This document shows, piece by piece, positions 43,783 to 52,182 of a DNA stretch of 64,000 nt; the first letter of the stretch is position 1, and every line of letters begins with the position of its first letter. Position numbers and translations under genes: made by a program. The DNA lies in contig NZ_JAALGE010000006.1 of NCBI RefSeq assembly GCF_011057645.1, positions 1 through 64,000 on the forward strand, read 5' to 3'. This stretch comes from Marisediminicola senii (GTDB lineage Bacteria > Actinomycetota > Actinomycetes > Actinomycetales > Microbacteriaceae). Under the pieces are notes generated by a model, which saw only the letters and a program-made list of their open reading frames with translations, was not told where the DNA came from and ran no database searches.

Positions 43783-44924
43783 GTATCAGCGGGTCCGCCG
43801 CCATCGTCGGTGCGGCCCAGGTCGACGTCTTCCGTACCGAGGGCCGGTCGCCGGTCGGACTCATGGCCGTGGCGGTTCGCCGTGCGCTTCAGGATGCCGG
43901 ACTCACGCTCGCCGACGTGGACGGGCTCTTCACCTCCTCGTCGTACTACGCGATGCCGACCCTGACGCTGGGCGAATACCTCGGTATCTCCCCGACCCAC
44001 GTCGACTCCACGTCGATCGGCGGTTGCGGGTTCATCGCGCAACTCGCGCACGCCGCCGCCGCGCTGCAGGCTGGTCTCTGCACCGTCGCGGTGATCGCCT
44101 ACGGCAGCACCCAACGCAGCGACGCCGGGAAGCTCGTGAGCATGGCAGAGCAGTCCGTGTACGAACTGCCGTACGGCCTCATTCACCCCATCGGTGCGTT
44201 CGGCATGGTCGCGCAGCGTCACATGCACCAGTACGGCACGACCAGTGCGCAACTCGCCGAACTCGCGGTGTCGGCCCGACAGTGGGCGATGCTCGTCGAC
44301 GACGCGCCCTACCCCACCCCCCTCACCGTGGACGAGGTGCTCGCATCGTCCATCATCGCCAGCCCGCTACACAGGCTCGACTGCTGCCTGGTCACCGACG
44401 GGGGAGGCGCGATCGTGCTGACCTCCGCCGAGCGGGCCGCCGACCTGCGGTCCGACCCGGTGTTCCTGCTCGGTGCCGGCGAGGCGCAGAATCATCGCAA
44501 CATCTCGCAGATGGCCGATCTCACCACCACCGTCGCCCGTGACAGCTCCCACCGTGCCTTATCGATGGCGGGGGTCGCGCTCGACGATATCGACACCGTT
44601 CACGTATACGACGCCTTCACCATCAGCCTCCTCGTACTCCTCGAGGATCTCGGTTTCTGCGCCAAGGGCGAGGGTGGCGCATTCGTCGGGGAGGGTCGGC
44701 TCGCGCCGGGCGGTCAGCTCGCGCTGAACACCAACGGTGGCGGGTTGTCGTACACCCATCCCGGGATGCTCGGGCTATTCCTCGTCATCGAGGCGGTGCA
44801 GCAACTGCGGGGCAACGCTGGGCGACGCCAGATCCCCGGAGCCCGTCTGTCCCTCGTGCACGGCATGGGAATGACCCTCGCGGCGCACGCCACCGCCGTG
44901 CTCTCCGCAACCCCGCAGGCGTAG
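43779..44924 (+). CDS. Thiolase-fold protein lacking the catalytic Cys (Ltp2-like)
   Basis: A 381-residue thiolase homologue (GTG start). At the position of the nucleophilic Cys it has Gly82 (TSIGGCGF); by contrast, the thiolase at 52183 has Cys91. The C-terminal CxG is also gone (HGMGMTLAA). The YDAFTISLLVLLEDLGFCAKGEGG segment matches Ltp2-type lipid-transfer thiolases that carry out retro-aldol C-C cleavage with DUF35 partners. So the pair probably cleaves a beta-hydroxyacyl-CoA to a ketone or aldehyde plus a shorter acyl-CoA, not by thiolysis. It overlaps DUF35 by 4 bp and is followed by a 55-bp gap. Confidence 0.85.
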   Translation: MSISGSAAIVGAAQVDVFRTEGRSPVGLMAVAVRRALQDAGLTLADVDGLFTSSSYYAMPTLTLGEYLGISPTHVDSTSIGGCGFIAQLAHAAAALQAGLCTVAVIAYGSTQRSDAGKLVSMAEQSVYELPYGLIHPIGAFGMVAQRHMHQYGTTSAQLAELAVSARQWAMLVDDAPYPTPLTVDEVLASSIIASPLHRLDCCLVTDGGGAIVLTSAERAADLRSDPVFLLGAGEAQNHRNISQMADLTTTVARDSSHRALSMAGVALDDIDTVHVYDAFTISLLVLLEDLGFCAKGEGGAFVGEGRLAPGGQLALNTNGGGLSYTHPGMLGLFLVIEAVQQLRGNAGRRQIPGARLSLVHGMGMTLAAHATAVLSATPQA

Positions 44925-44979
44925 CGTGCGCGGCGTGTGCCTTCCGGTACCACCGACGCCAACCATGGAAGGACCTGTA

Positions 44980-45948
44980 ATGCAGACCTGTGAGCGACTC
45001 TCCATCACCGTGCTCGTCGACAACTACATCGACATGCTCATGCAGAACACCCCGGGCATCCGGCGGCAGGGCATGGCGGAGCACTTTCTGCCCCGGAGGG
45101 GCACGCCCCTAGCCGAGAACGGCATCTCGTTCCTGATTCGCGCGACGACGGCGGGGCGCACCACGACGATCCTCTTCGATGCGGGGATGAGCGGTATCCC
45201 GATCATCCACAACGCCGCCGTATTGGGAATCGATCTGGCCGAGGTCGATCAGGTGGTGCTCAGCCATGGGCATCCCGACCACTTCGGCGGTATCTACGCC
45301 GCCCTCGGGGTCATTGGCCGCAAGGTGCCGCTCATCGTGCATCCATCGGCCTTCCATCCCCGCTCGATCCGACGACCCGACCTGATGATCCAGTACTTCA
45401 ATCGCGACCTGACGGAGGCCGAGCTCATCGCGGCCGGGGCGGGCATAGTGGCAGTCCGGGAGCCTCTTGAGATCGCGCCGGGTATCACCACCAGCGGTGA
45501 GATCCCCATCACCGTCGATTTCGAGCGGGAGGTGCCGACGGGACGGATGTCGATTCGTGACGGGCATGTACACCCCGACCCGATCGACGACTATCTCACC
45601 GTGATCGTCGATGTCGACGGAGTCGGGCTCGTGGTGCTCGATCCGTGTGGACACTCCGGGGTGCTCAGCTCGCTCGACCACGCCATGAGGCTCACCGGTG
45701 CCGACCGGGTGCATGGCGTGCTCGGCGGGTTCCACCTCGGGCACGCCGGAATAACCCAGGAGAAGATCGAGCGCACCGTCGAGGGGCTCGTCGCCCGCGA
45801 CCTGTCCCTGGTGTCGCCCATGCACTGCAGCGGCTTCCGTGCACAGCGCGCGGTGGCTGAGGCGATGCCGGAGGCATTCGCCCTGATGACTGCGGGAGCC
45901 GAACTCACCATCGAAAAGCCCCGCGATCACGAACCGGCCAAAAAGTAA
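44980..45948 (+). CDS. MBL-fold metallo-hydrolase
   Basis: The 322-residue product starts at the ATG with GAAGGA 6 bases upstream; an ATG five codons earlier overlaps that site. The beta-lactamase-fold metal motif is H-x-H-x-D-H at His96, His98, Asp100 and His101 (LSHGHPDHFGG). It has the long central insert and terminal SPMHCSGFRAQRA of the family that includes MJ0936-like and methanopterin/dihydropteroate synthase-related hydrolases. It could hydrolyse a CoA or lactone intermediate. It is the last gene of the first half of the cluster. Confidence 0.88.
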   Translation: MQTCERLSITVLVDNYIDMLMQNTPGIRRQGMAEHFLPRRGTPLAENGISFLIRATTAGRTTTILFDAGMSGIPIIHNAAVLGIDLAEVDQVVLSHGHPDHFGGIYAALGVIGRKVPLIVHPSAFHPRSIRRPDLMIQYFNRDLTEAELIAAGAGIVAVREPLEIAPGITTSGEIPITVDFEREVPTGRMSIRDGHVHPDPIDDYLTVIVDVDGVGLVVLDPCGHSGVLSSLDHAMRLTGADRVHGVLGGFHLGHAGITQEKIERTVEGLVARDLSLVSPMHCSGFRAQRAVAEAMPEAFALMTAGAELTIEKPRDHEPAKK

Positions 45949-45988
45949 GACAGTGTCTTGACAAGCGGGTCGTGTGGTGCGAGATTAT
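45946..45988 (+). promoter_or_regulatory. Promoter and IclR-type operator 2 of the transport operon
   Basis: TAAGAC-AGT-GTCTTG (45946-45960) nearly repeats operator 1, with CAAG following after 1 bp. The right arm overlaps TTGACA (45958-45963), a perfect -35 box. GATTAT (45983-45988) is a possible -10 box, 19 bp away. The operator starts in the last codons of the MBL-fold gene. Binding there would block the promoter of the transport genes. Confidence 0.6.
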
Positions 45989-46094
45989 GACCACACGGCA
46001 CGGATGACAGCCACCACCCCTCGACGACGAGTGGGCGGATAACGGCCCCGCCCGACGCACGACCCCGATGCAGCGAACCAAAGGAGATTCGAGC

Positions 46095-47189
46095 ATGAAG
46101 AAACAGCAGCAGATCGCGGCGATCGTGGCCGTGGGAACCCTCGCACTCGCGGGCTGTTCCGCGGGCGGCCAGGAGGGATCTGGCGGCGAAGACGAGCGCT
46201 ACACGGTGACCATGGCCATGGCGGCCGAGGACACCTACACCGCCGAATGGTGGGGATGGCTAGCCGCCGACAACCTCGGCTACTACGACGAGATGAACCT
46301 CGACGTGGAGTTCGTCGGTGCCGGCGGCAGTGGTGCAGCCATGGAGCAGGTAGTCGCGGGCAACGCCGACGCCGGTAACCCCTCGGCCCCGGCTTTCGGC
46401 GAGGCCGCTCTGGTCGGCCTCGATGTGGTGAACATGTTCACCTACTCCAGTGGCGCCATTTTCGGGATCTTCGTGCCGGAGAGCGAGGGCATCACTGACA
46501 TCGCCGGACTCGACGGAGCCAATATCGGCATCTCCGAGGCCGGCGGCGGCGAGGTGGCGTTCCTCGAGGCCGCGCTGCGCGCCGAGGGCATCGACCCCAT
46601 CACCGACGTCCAGCTCATTCCGATCGGCGACGGCGGCCCGGAGACCCTCGCCGCGCTCGACAGCGGCTCAGTCGATGCCTACTCCACCGCCTACAACGAC
46701 GTCTTTGCGCTCCAGACCGCGGGCATCGACCTTCTCGACCTCACCCCATCGATCTACAACACCTTCCCGGCCCGGGGCATCATCACCACGTCGCAAGTCA
46801 TCGAAGAGAAGCCAGAGGCGATGCAGCGCTTCGCGCGCGGCACGGCCATGGGAATCCACTTCTGCCTGGCCAACAACGACGCTTGCATCGACATGATGAA
46901 GTCGGCCATCCCCGCGGCGTTCGAAGAGAACGCCGATGGCGTCTCGCAGGGCCAGCTGCGCTTCGATCTCTCGCTGGAGCAGGTGCCGCCGGCCGACACG
47001 AGCCGCTACGGAGCTCACGACGTGGAAGGCACGCAGGAGTTCCTCGACCTGATCCGATCGACCTCCGACGACTACATGGAGGTCGACGCCGAGACCGTCC
47101 TGAACGACGACTTCATCGACTTCGCGAACGACTTCGACCGCGAGGCCGTCGAAGAAGATGCCGCCGACTACGAGATGCAGAACGACTGA
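46095..47189 (+). CDS. ABC transporter solute-binding lipoprotein (NMT1/SsuA-like)
   Basis: A 364-residue lipoprotein: KKQQQIAAIVAVGTLALAGC with Cys21, after a GGAG ribosome site. The mature part fits the NMT1/THI5-like group that binds sulfonates, taurine, aromatic acids or pyrimidine precursors: TMAMAAEDTYTAEWWGWLAADNLGYYDEMNLDVEFVGAGG, then MEQVVAGNADAGNPSAPAF, and ITDIAGLDGANIGISEAGGGEVAFLEAALRAEGI. It delivers the ligand to the permeases encoded downstream. It has a strongly acidic C-terminus. The operator upstream links it to the IclR regulator. Confidence 0.92.
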   Translation: MKKQQQIAAIVAVGTLALAGCSAGGQEGSGGEDERYTVTMAMAAEDTYTAEWWGWLAADNLGYYDEMNLDVEFVGAGGSGAAMEQVVAGNADAGNPSAPAFGEAALVGLDVVNMFTYSSGAIFGIFVPESEGITDIAGLDGANIGISEAGGGEVAFLEAALRAEGIDPITDVQLIPIGDGGPETLAALDSGSVDAYSTAYNDVFALQTAGIDLLDLTPSIYNTFPARGIITTSQVIEEKPEAMQRFARGTAMGIHFCLANNDACIDMMKSAIPAAFEENADGVSQGQLRFDLSLEQVPPADTSRYGAHDVEGTQEFLDLIRSTSDDYMEVDAETVLNDDFIDFANDFDREAVEEDAADYEMQND

Positions 47190-47234
47190 TACCGTCACCT
47201 CCATTGTCAACGACGACAGAAAACTGAGACGAAC

Positions 47235-48011
47235 ATGACGACCACGACCCAGACCGCCCCCCTCGTGAGAGCGACGGGCGTCACCAAGAAATTCGGCTCC
47301 GGTGATAAGGAGATGGTCGCCCTCAGCGGGTTGAACCTCGAGGTCCGGGAGGGTGAGTTCCTCTCCCTCCTGGGCCCGAGCGGCTGCGGCAAGTCGACCG
47401 CCCTGAACATCATGGGCGGCCTGCTCTCCGCCACGGAAGGGTCGATCACCTTCGGCGGCAAGACCCTCACCGAGCCGAGCCGCCAGATCGGCATGATGTT
47501 CCAGCAGGCGGTGATGTTTCCCTGGCGAACCACCCTCGACAACGTGCTACTGCCCGTCGAGATCTTCGGCGAGTCGAAGAAGAAGTACCGGGCTAAGGCC
47601 GAAGAACTCCTCAGCATGGTCGGCATCAGCGAGTTCGCCGGGTCGTACCCCTGGCAGCTGTCCGGGGGGATGCAGCAGCGCGCGGCGCTATGCCGGGTGC
47701 TGCTGCACGATCCGAAGCTGCTGCTGCTAGACGAGCCGTTCGGTGCGCTCGACGAGTTCACCAGGGAGACGATGAACCAGGAGCTCCTCCGCCTCCAGGC
47801 ACACACGAAGAGCACCGCGGTGCTCGTGACCCACAACATCACCGAAGCGGTGTTCATGTCGGACCGGGTGGCCGTGATGAGTGCGAGGCCAGGGCGGCTC
47901 ATCGGCATCCTCGAGATCCCCTTCGACCGTCCCCGCACCCCGGACCTGCAGACCACGAGCGACTTCGTGGCTCTGGTGGCCGAAGCGCGCAAGATGCTGG
48001 AGCTGCAATGA
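47235..48011 (+). CDS. ABC transporter ATP-binding protein (SsuB/TauB-like)
   Basis: A 258-residue ATPase with Walker A GPSGCGKST (about 49-57), Q-loop MMFQQAVMFPWRT, signature LSGGMQQRAALCRVL, Walker B LLLLDEPFGALDE and the switch His in LVTHNITEA. It is of the nitrate/sulfonate/taurine type that works with SsuC-like permeases. Its ATGA overlap with the first permease gene indicates coupling. Confidence 0.95.
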   Translation: MTTTTQTAPLVRATGVTKKFGSGDKEMVALSGLNLEVREGEFLSLLGPSGCGKSTALNIMGGLLSATEGSITFGGKTLTEPSRQIGMMFQQAVMFPWRTTLDNVLLPVEIFGESKKKYRAKAEELLSMVGISEFAGSYPWQLSGGMQQRAALCRVLLHDPKLLLLDEPFGALDEFTRETMNQELLRLQAHTKSTAVLVTHNITEAVFMSDRVAVMSARPGRLIGILEIPFDRPRTPDLQTTSDFVALVAEARKMLELQ

Positions 48012-48844
48012 CGACCCTCGCCCCGGCGTCGACCACCACCGCCAAGGTGAAGCAGCAGCGACCGGATCGAGACACTAAGGGTGCTGGCTGGATCGCTCTC
48101 ATCACCATCGCGGTCTTTCTCCTGCTCTGGCAGTTCATCCCTCAGACTGGCCTTATCAACCGGGTTCTGTTCCCCACCTTCACCGACACCCTCGCCGGAT
48201 TCGTGCAACTGGTCTCAGGCGGGTACTGGTGGGAGGACCTCGGCAAGACCATGATGGCGGTGGCCATCGCCTGGCCGATCGGTGTCGCCTTCGGCTTCTC
48301 CATGGGTGTCATACTCGGCACCTCGCCCTTTATCAGGCAGGCCATCACTCCGTACGCGATCGCCGTGCAGGCGCTCCCCAAAGTAGTGCTAGCGCCCCTG
48401 CTGATCGGCTGGCTCGGCTTCGGGTCGGAAAGCAAGATCGCGCTCGCCGTCATCATCTGCTTCTTCCCGGTGTGGATCGACACGATGGTGGGTCTCGCCC
48501 TCCCCGCCGCGAACGAGTTCAAGCTGATGCAGTCCCTGAAGGCGACCCGTCGCCAGATCTTCCTCAAGCTGCAGCTACCCTCCGCCATCCCGATGATCAT
48601 GGTCGGGGTCAAGCACTCACTGCTGCTGGCCTTCACCGGCGTTCTCGTCGCGGAGATTCTGTCGGCCTCCGACGGGGGCCTCGGCAAGCTCGCGAAGGAA
48701 TTCGCCTCCCAACTCAACATGCCCCTGACCTACTCCGTCGTCGGCATAGTCGTGATCCTCGCGGTGGCGCTCGTCTCCATCGCCGACGTCATCGAACGCC
48801 GCGTCGTGTTCTGGTCCGAAGAATCCCGAGCGAGGAAACGATGA
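48008..48844 (+). CDS. ABC transporter permease 1 (SsuC-like)
   Basis: A 278-residue permease with five or six membrane segments. The EAA-type loop is NEFKLMQSLKATRRQIFLKLQLP near residue 168. The N-terminal stretch (MTTLAPASTTTAKVKQQRP) is cytosolic and disordered. GISPG-type motifs (VILGTSPFIRQAITPYAIAVQALPKVVLAPLLI) are typical of nitrate/sulfonate permeases. It overlaps the ATPase gene by 4 bp and the second permease gene by 4 bp; two different permeases likely form a heterodimer. Confidence 0.92.
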   Translation: MTTLAPASTTTAKVKQQRPDRDTKGAGWIALITIAVFLLLWQFIPQTGLINRVLFPTFTDTLAGFVQLVSGGYWWEDLGKTMMAVAIAWPIGVAFGFSMGVILGTSPFIRQAITPYAIAVQALPKVVLAPLLIGWLGFGSESKIALAVIICFFPVWIDTMVGLALPAANEFKLMQSLKATRRQIFLKLQLPSAIPMIMVGVKHSLLLAFTGVLVAEILSASDGGLGKLAKEFASQLNMPLTYSVVGIVVILAVALVSIADVIERRVVFWSEESRARKR

Positions 48845-49683
48845 CACGCACGGAACAGATAGCCCAGCTCGCGATCGACGCGTCCCCACGGGCGAAGAGA
48901 AAAAAGTTCTCGCCCTACATCCTCACCGCACTGATCGCGCCGCTCATCCTCGCAGTGTGGTGGTTCGTCACGGAGACGAGAATCGTTCCCCCGATCCTGC
49001 TCCCTACCCCGGCGTCGGTGGTGCAGTCATTCCCCCGGGTGGTGTTCGCCGATGGTTTCGGTGACCAGATCATCCGCACCGTCACTGAAATCGTGGGCGG
49101 GTTTGCCTTGGGCGCCACCATCGGGTTCCTCCTGGGAATGCTCCTCAGCTCCTCCAGTCGGCTGCGCGCCGCCTACCTGCCTGCGCTGTCCGCACTCGAG
49201 GCAATTCCGACCGTGATCCTCGCACCGATCATCATCGCCTGGGTCGGATTCGGCATGGAGGGCAAGGTCATGCAGGCTGCCCTCGCCTGCTTCTACGCGG
49301 TCTTCATCACGACGCTCTCCGGGCTCGGTCTCGCCGAACCGAATGCGGTCAATCTCATGCGGTCTCTCGGTGCGTCTCGTTGGCAGACGATGGCCAAGCT
49401 CCGGGTGCCTACGGCCCTCCCGGTGATCTTCGGTGGGCTGCAGCTCGGCGCCACCACGGCGATCATCGGCGCGATCGTGTCCGAGTTCATCGGCTCGGTT
49501 GGCGGCCTCGGATACCTGATGATCCGGTACCGGGGCAGTTTCGACACCGCCGCCTACTGGGTGATCATATTCTTCTTCCTCGTGATTGGGCTCGTCACCT
49601 ATCTGCTCATCTGGTACGCCGAGAAGAAAATCGTCTTCTGGCGTCACACCGCGATTACTCGCCCCGACCTGGAGAAGCCATGA
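48841..49683 (+). CDS. ABC transporter permease 2 (SsuC-like)
   Basis: A 280-residue permease related to the previous one, with the same layout: VQSFPRVVFADGFGDQIIRTVTEIVGGFALGATIGFLLG, then LPALSALEAIPTVILAPIIIAWVGFG, and the EAA loop PNAVNLMRSLGASRWQTMAKLRVP. Two unlike permeases per importer are less common than a single homodimer gene in SsuABC systems. The stop overlaps the next amidohydrolase start by 4 bp, so transport and hydrolysis genes are in one transcript. Confidence 0.92.
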   Translation: MTRTEQIAQLAIDASPRAKRKKFSPYILTALIAPLILAVWWFVTETRIVPPILLPTPASVVQSFPRVVFADGFGDQIIRTVTEIVGGFALGATIGFLLGMLLSSSSRLRAAYLPALSALEAIPTVILAPIIIAWVGFGMEGKVMQAALACFYAVFITTLSGLGLAEPNAVNLMRSLGASRWQTMAKLRVPTALPVIFGGLQLGATTAIIGAIVSEFIGSVGGLGYLMIRYRGSFDTAAYWVIIFFFLVIGLVTYLLIWYAEKKIVFWRHTAITRPDLEKP

Positions 49684-50681
49684 CCATCGACATCCACGCC
49701 CACACGGTGCCCGAGGGGTTCATCCGCGAACTCGCGACGGTGGTGCCCGCGGCGACTCCGACCGTTACGAAGCGAGACGGCGAATGGTGGTTCGACTACC
49801 CGGGCGGGCGTCGCAGCGGCCCCGTGCCGGCCGGAATGTTCGACCTCGGCGAGCGCATCATCGACATGGATGCGTGCGGCGTCGACGTGCAGGCCCTCAG
49901 TGTGCCGCCGACCCATTTCGGCTACCGACTGCCGGCCGAGGCCGCGGCGGACGCCGCGAGAATGCACAACGACGCGATGATCGAGATGGCGAGGCAATTC
50001 CCCGAGCGGTTCCGTGTGCTCGCCCACCTGCCCATGCAGAGCGAGCACCATGCGCTCGCGGAGTTGTCCAGGCTCGTCGAACTGCCGGAGATCGTCGGGG
50101 TAGAGCTCAGCACCAACGTTGCCGGGGTGAACCTCGGCAACGAGAAGCACGAGGCGATCTGGCAGGCGCTGGATGCCGCGGGCCTCGCCGTGGTACTGCA
50201 CCCGGGTGACGTCGCGGGAGCGGATCGGATGCACGACCACTACCTGCATAACTTCGTGGGCAACCCGACCGACACCACGCTCGCCGCCGGTTCGCTGCTG
50301 TTCGGCGGTGTTCTCTCGCGCAATGAGGCGCTGAGGGTGGCGCTGCTGCACGGGGGTGGGTTTCTGCCGTACCAGATCGGCAGGTTCGACCACGGGTGGC
50401 GGGTGCGGCCCGAGGCGCGCACACACCTCGACCGTCTCCCCTCCGAGTTGTTGAGCAGGTTCTGGTTCGACTCGCTAACGCACGACCCGCTGTCACTGCG
50501 GTTCCTGCACGACCGGGTCGGGGACGATCGGCTATGCCTCGGTAGCGACTACCCGTTCGACATGGCGGATCCCGACCCGATCGGGTCGCTGCGCGCCGCG
50601 CTCGCCGACGGGCCGGAGGCCGTCGAGAAGGCGCTCCTCGACAATCCTCGCGAGCTGTTGACGCGCCGGCCCGGCCTCTGA
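49680..50681 (+). CDS. Amidohydrolase-family protein 2 (ACMSD-like)
   Basis: A 333-residue relative of the amidohydrolase at 35119, from the same superfamily of decarboxylases and hydratases. Its metal motifs are DIHAHTVPEGF (His6, His8), VVLHPGD, ALLHGGGFLPYQ and LGSDYPFDMADPDP (Asp). It has an extra segment (RDGEWWFDYPGGRRSGPVP) near residues 33-51. The two paralogues are only moderately similar, so they probably act on different steps. ATGA overlap with the upstream permease gene. Confidence 0.88.
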   Translation: MTIDIHAHTVPEGFIRELATVVPAATPTVTKRDGEWWFDYPGGRRSGPVPAGMFDLGERIIDMDACGVDVQALSVPPTHFGYRLPAEAAADAARMHNDAMIEMARQFPERFRVLAHLPMQSEHHALAELSRLVELPEIVGVELSTNVAGVNLGNEKHEAIWQALDAAGLAVVLHPGDVAGADRMHDHYLHNFVGNPTDTTLAAGSLLFGGVLSRNEALRVALLHGGGFLPYQIGRFDHGWRVRPEARTHLDRLPSELLSRFWFDSLTHDPLSLRFLHDRVGDDRLCLGSDYPFDMADPDPIGSLRAALADGPEAVEKALLDNPRELLTRRPGL

Positions 50682-50710
50682 GCGGGGTAGCGCTCCTCGT
50701 CGGGCTGGCG

Positions 50711-51421
50711 GTGATGGCGGGCGCCATTGCCCAGAGGGTCTCGGGGATGGGGTTCGCGCTCGTCGTCGCTCCGGTGCTCGTGCTGCTCATCGGCCCGTTC
50801 GACGGCGTGCTCATGGTGAACATCTGCGGCGCGGCATCCGCACTCATGGTAACGACACGGGTCTGGCGCAACATCAACTGGCGTCTGTACCTGCTGCTTG
50901 CCGTGCCGGCGGTCATCGCGGTAGTACCGGGGTCGATCGTGGCTGCGAACCTCGGCGGGCCGACATTGCAGATCGCCGTCGGTGCGATCCTCGTCCTCGC
51001 CCTCACGGTGTCGCTGCTTGTGACCCGCGGCTCGCTCACTACACCGATCGGGCCGACCGGGATTATCGCCGGATCGGCGTCGGGCTTTATGAGTGCCACA
51101 GCGGGCATCAGCGGTCCGGCGGTCGGCGTTTTCGCGGTACTCACCAAGTGGCAACACGACAGTTTTGCCGCAACGTTGCAGCCGTACTTCGTCACCCTGG
51201 GGGTCACCGCGTTCGTCGGCAAACTGGTCGCGTCGGGATTCGCCCCGCTGGACTACGACTGGTGGCTTTGGCTGCTCGTCATCGCCTGCACGGTGGCCGG
51301 CCTTATCGTCGGCGAGTTCGTGGCCCGCGTCGTGAGCCACGGGGTCGCGCGATTGTGCGTCATCGGCATCTCCTATGTCGGCGGCATCGTCGCGATCCTC
51401 GACGGCCTGTCCTCCTCCTGA
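50711..51421 (+). CDS. TauE/SafE-family membrane permease
   Basis: A predicted 236-residue protein with about seven or eight membrane segments of the TauE/SafE (DUF81) family, which exports sulfite or organosulfonates and other anions. Motifs: GAIAQRVSGMGFALVVAPVLVLLIGP near the start, and SGFMSATAGISGPAVGVFAVL in the second half. At the annotated GTG the first helix is cut short. Reading in frame upstream gives SGVALLVGLAVMAG, right after a CTG at 50678 that overlaps the amidohydrolase stop (CTGA), as ATGA does at other junctions. That CTG may be the real start. It is the last gene of the operon. Confidence 0.82.
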   Translation: MMAGAIAQRVSGMGFALVVAPVLVLLIGPFDGVLMVNICGAASALMVTTRVWRNINWRLYLLLAVPAVIAVVPGSIVAANLGGPTLQIAVGAILVLALTVSLLVTRGSLTTPIGPTGIIAGSASGFMSATAGISGPAVGVFAVLTKWQHDSFAATLQPYFVTLGVTAFVGKLVASGFAPLDYDWWLWLLVIACTVAGLIVGEFVARVVSHGVARLCVIGISYVGGIVAILDGLSSS

Positions 51422-51425
51422 CGGC

Positions 51426-52181
51426 TCAGCGCGGCGCCATCCTGATCGCCCCGTCGAGGCGGATGGTTTCGCCATTGAGCATCGGGTTCCGCACGATGTG
51501 CTCGACCAGGGCCGCGAACTCCGCCGGCTTGCCGAGCCGGGATGGATGCGGCGCCTGCCCGGCCAGCGACGCCCGGGCCGCGTCCGGCAGGGCCGCCAGC
51601 ATCGGTGTCTCGAAGGTGCCGGGGGCGATGGTCATCACGCGGATCCGGTGTGCGGCCAGCTCGCGGGCGACCGGCAAGGTCATGCCGGCGACCCCCGCCT
51701 TCGATGCCGCGTAGGCCGGTTGCCCGACCTGCCCATCGAAGGCCGCGACCGACGCGGTCATCACGATCACCCCGCGCTCCTCGCCGACCGGCTCGAGCGG
51801 CTGCATCGCCGCCGCCGCGAGTCGCACCGTGTTGAACGTGCCGCTGAGGTTGACACGGATGACGCGGTCGAAGTCTTCGAGGGGGAGGGGGCCGTTCCTG
51901 CCGACCACCTTGCCGACGGGGGCGATTCCCGCGCAGCAGACCACGGTGCGGAGGGGGCCCAGCGCGGTGGCGGTGTCGATCGCGGTGGCGAGCTGCGCGG
52001 CATCCACCACGTCTGCAGCCGTGAAGACCAGGTCGTGTTCGCGCGCGATCGCCTCGCCGCCGGACCCCGGCAGGTCGACGATGACGACGGTCGCGCCCGC
52101 GGCGCGCAGGGTGATGGCGGTGGCGAGCCCGAGGCCGGATGCGCCTCCGGTCACGAGGGCGACGGTGCCCGCGAGCTGCAC
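51426..52181 (-). CDS. SDR, type II 3-hydroxyacyl-CoA dehydrogenase-like
   Basis: A 251-residue short-chain dehydrogenase (GTG start, GAGAGG upstream). Nucleotide motif TGGASGLG at 11-18, catalytic Ser144, Tyr157 and Lys161 (MTASVAAFDGQVGQPAYAASKAG). The FDGQVGQPAYAASKAGVAGMTLPVAREL stretch is characteristic of HSD10-like type II 3-hydroxyacyl-CoA dehydrogenases, which oxidise 3-hydroxyacyl-CoA with NAD+. It starts 1 bp after the thiolase stop, so the pair performs the last two steps of a beta-oxidation-like pathway. Convergent with the catabolic operon. Confidence 0.9.
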   Translation of the reverse strand: MQLAGTVALVTGGASGLGLATAITLRAAGATVVIVDLPGSGGEAIAREHDLVFTAADVVDAAQLATAIDTATALGPLRTVVCCAGIAPVGKVVGRNGPLPLEDFDRVIRVNLSGTFNTVRLAAAAMQPLEPVGEERGVIVMTASVAAFDGQVGQPAYAASKAGVAGMTLPVARELAAHRIRVMTIAPGTFETPMLAALPDAARASLAGQAPHPSRLGKPAEFAALVEHIVRNPMLNGETIRLDGAIRMAPR

Positions 52182-52182
52182 G

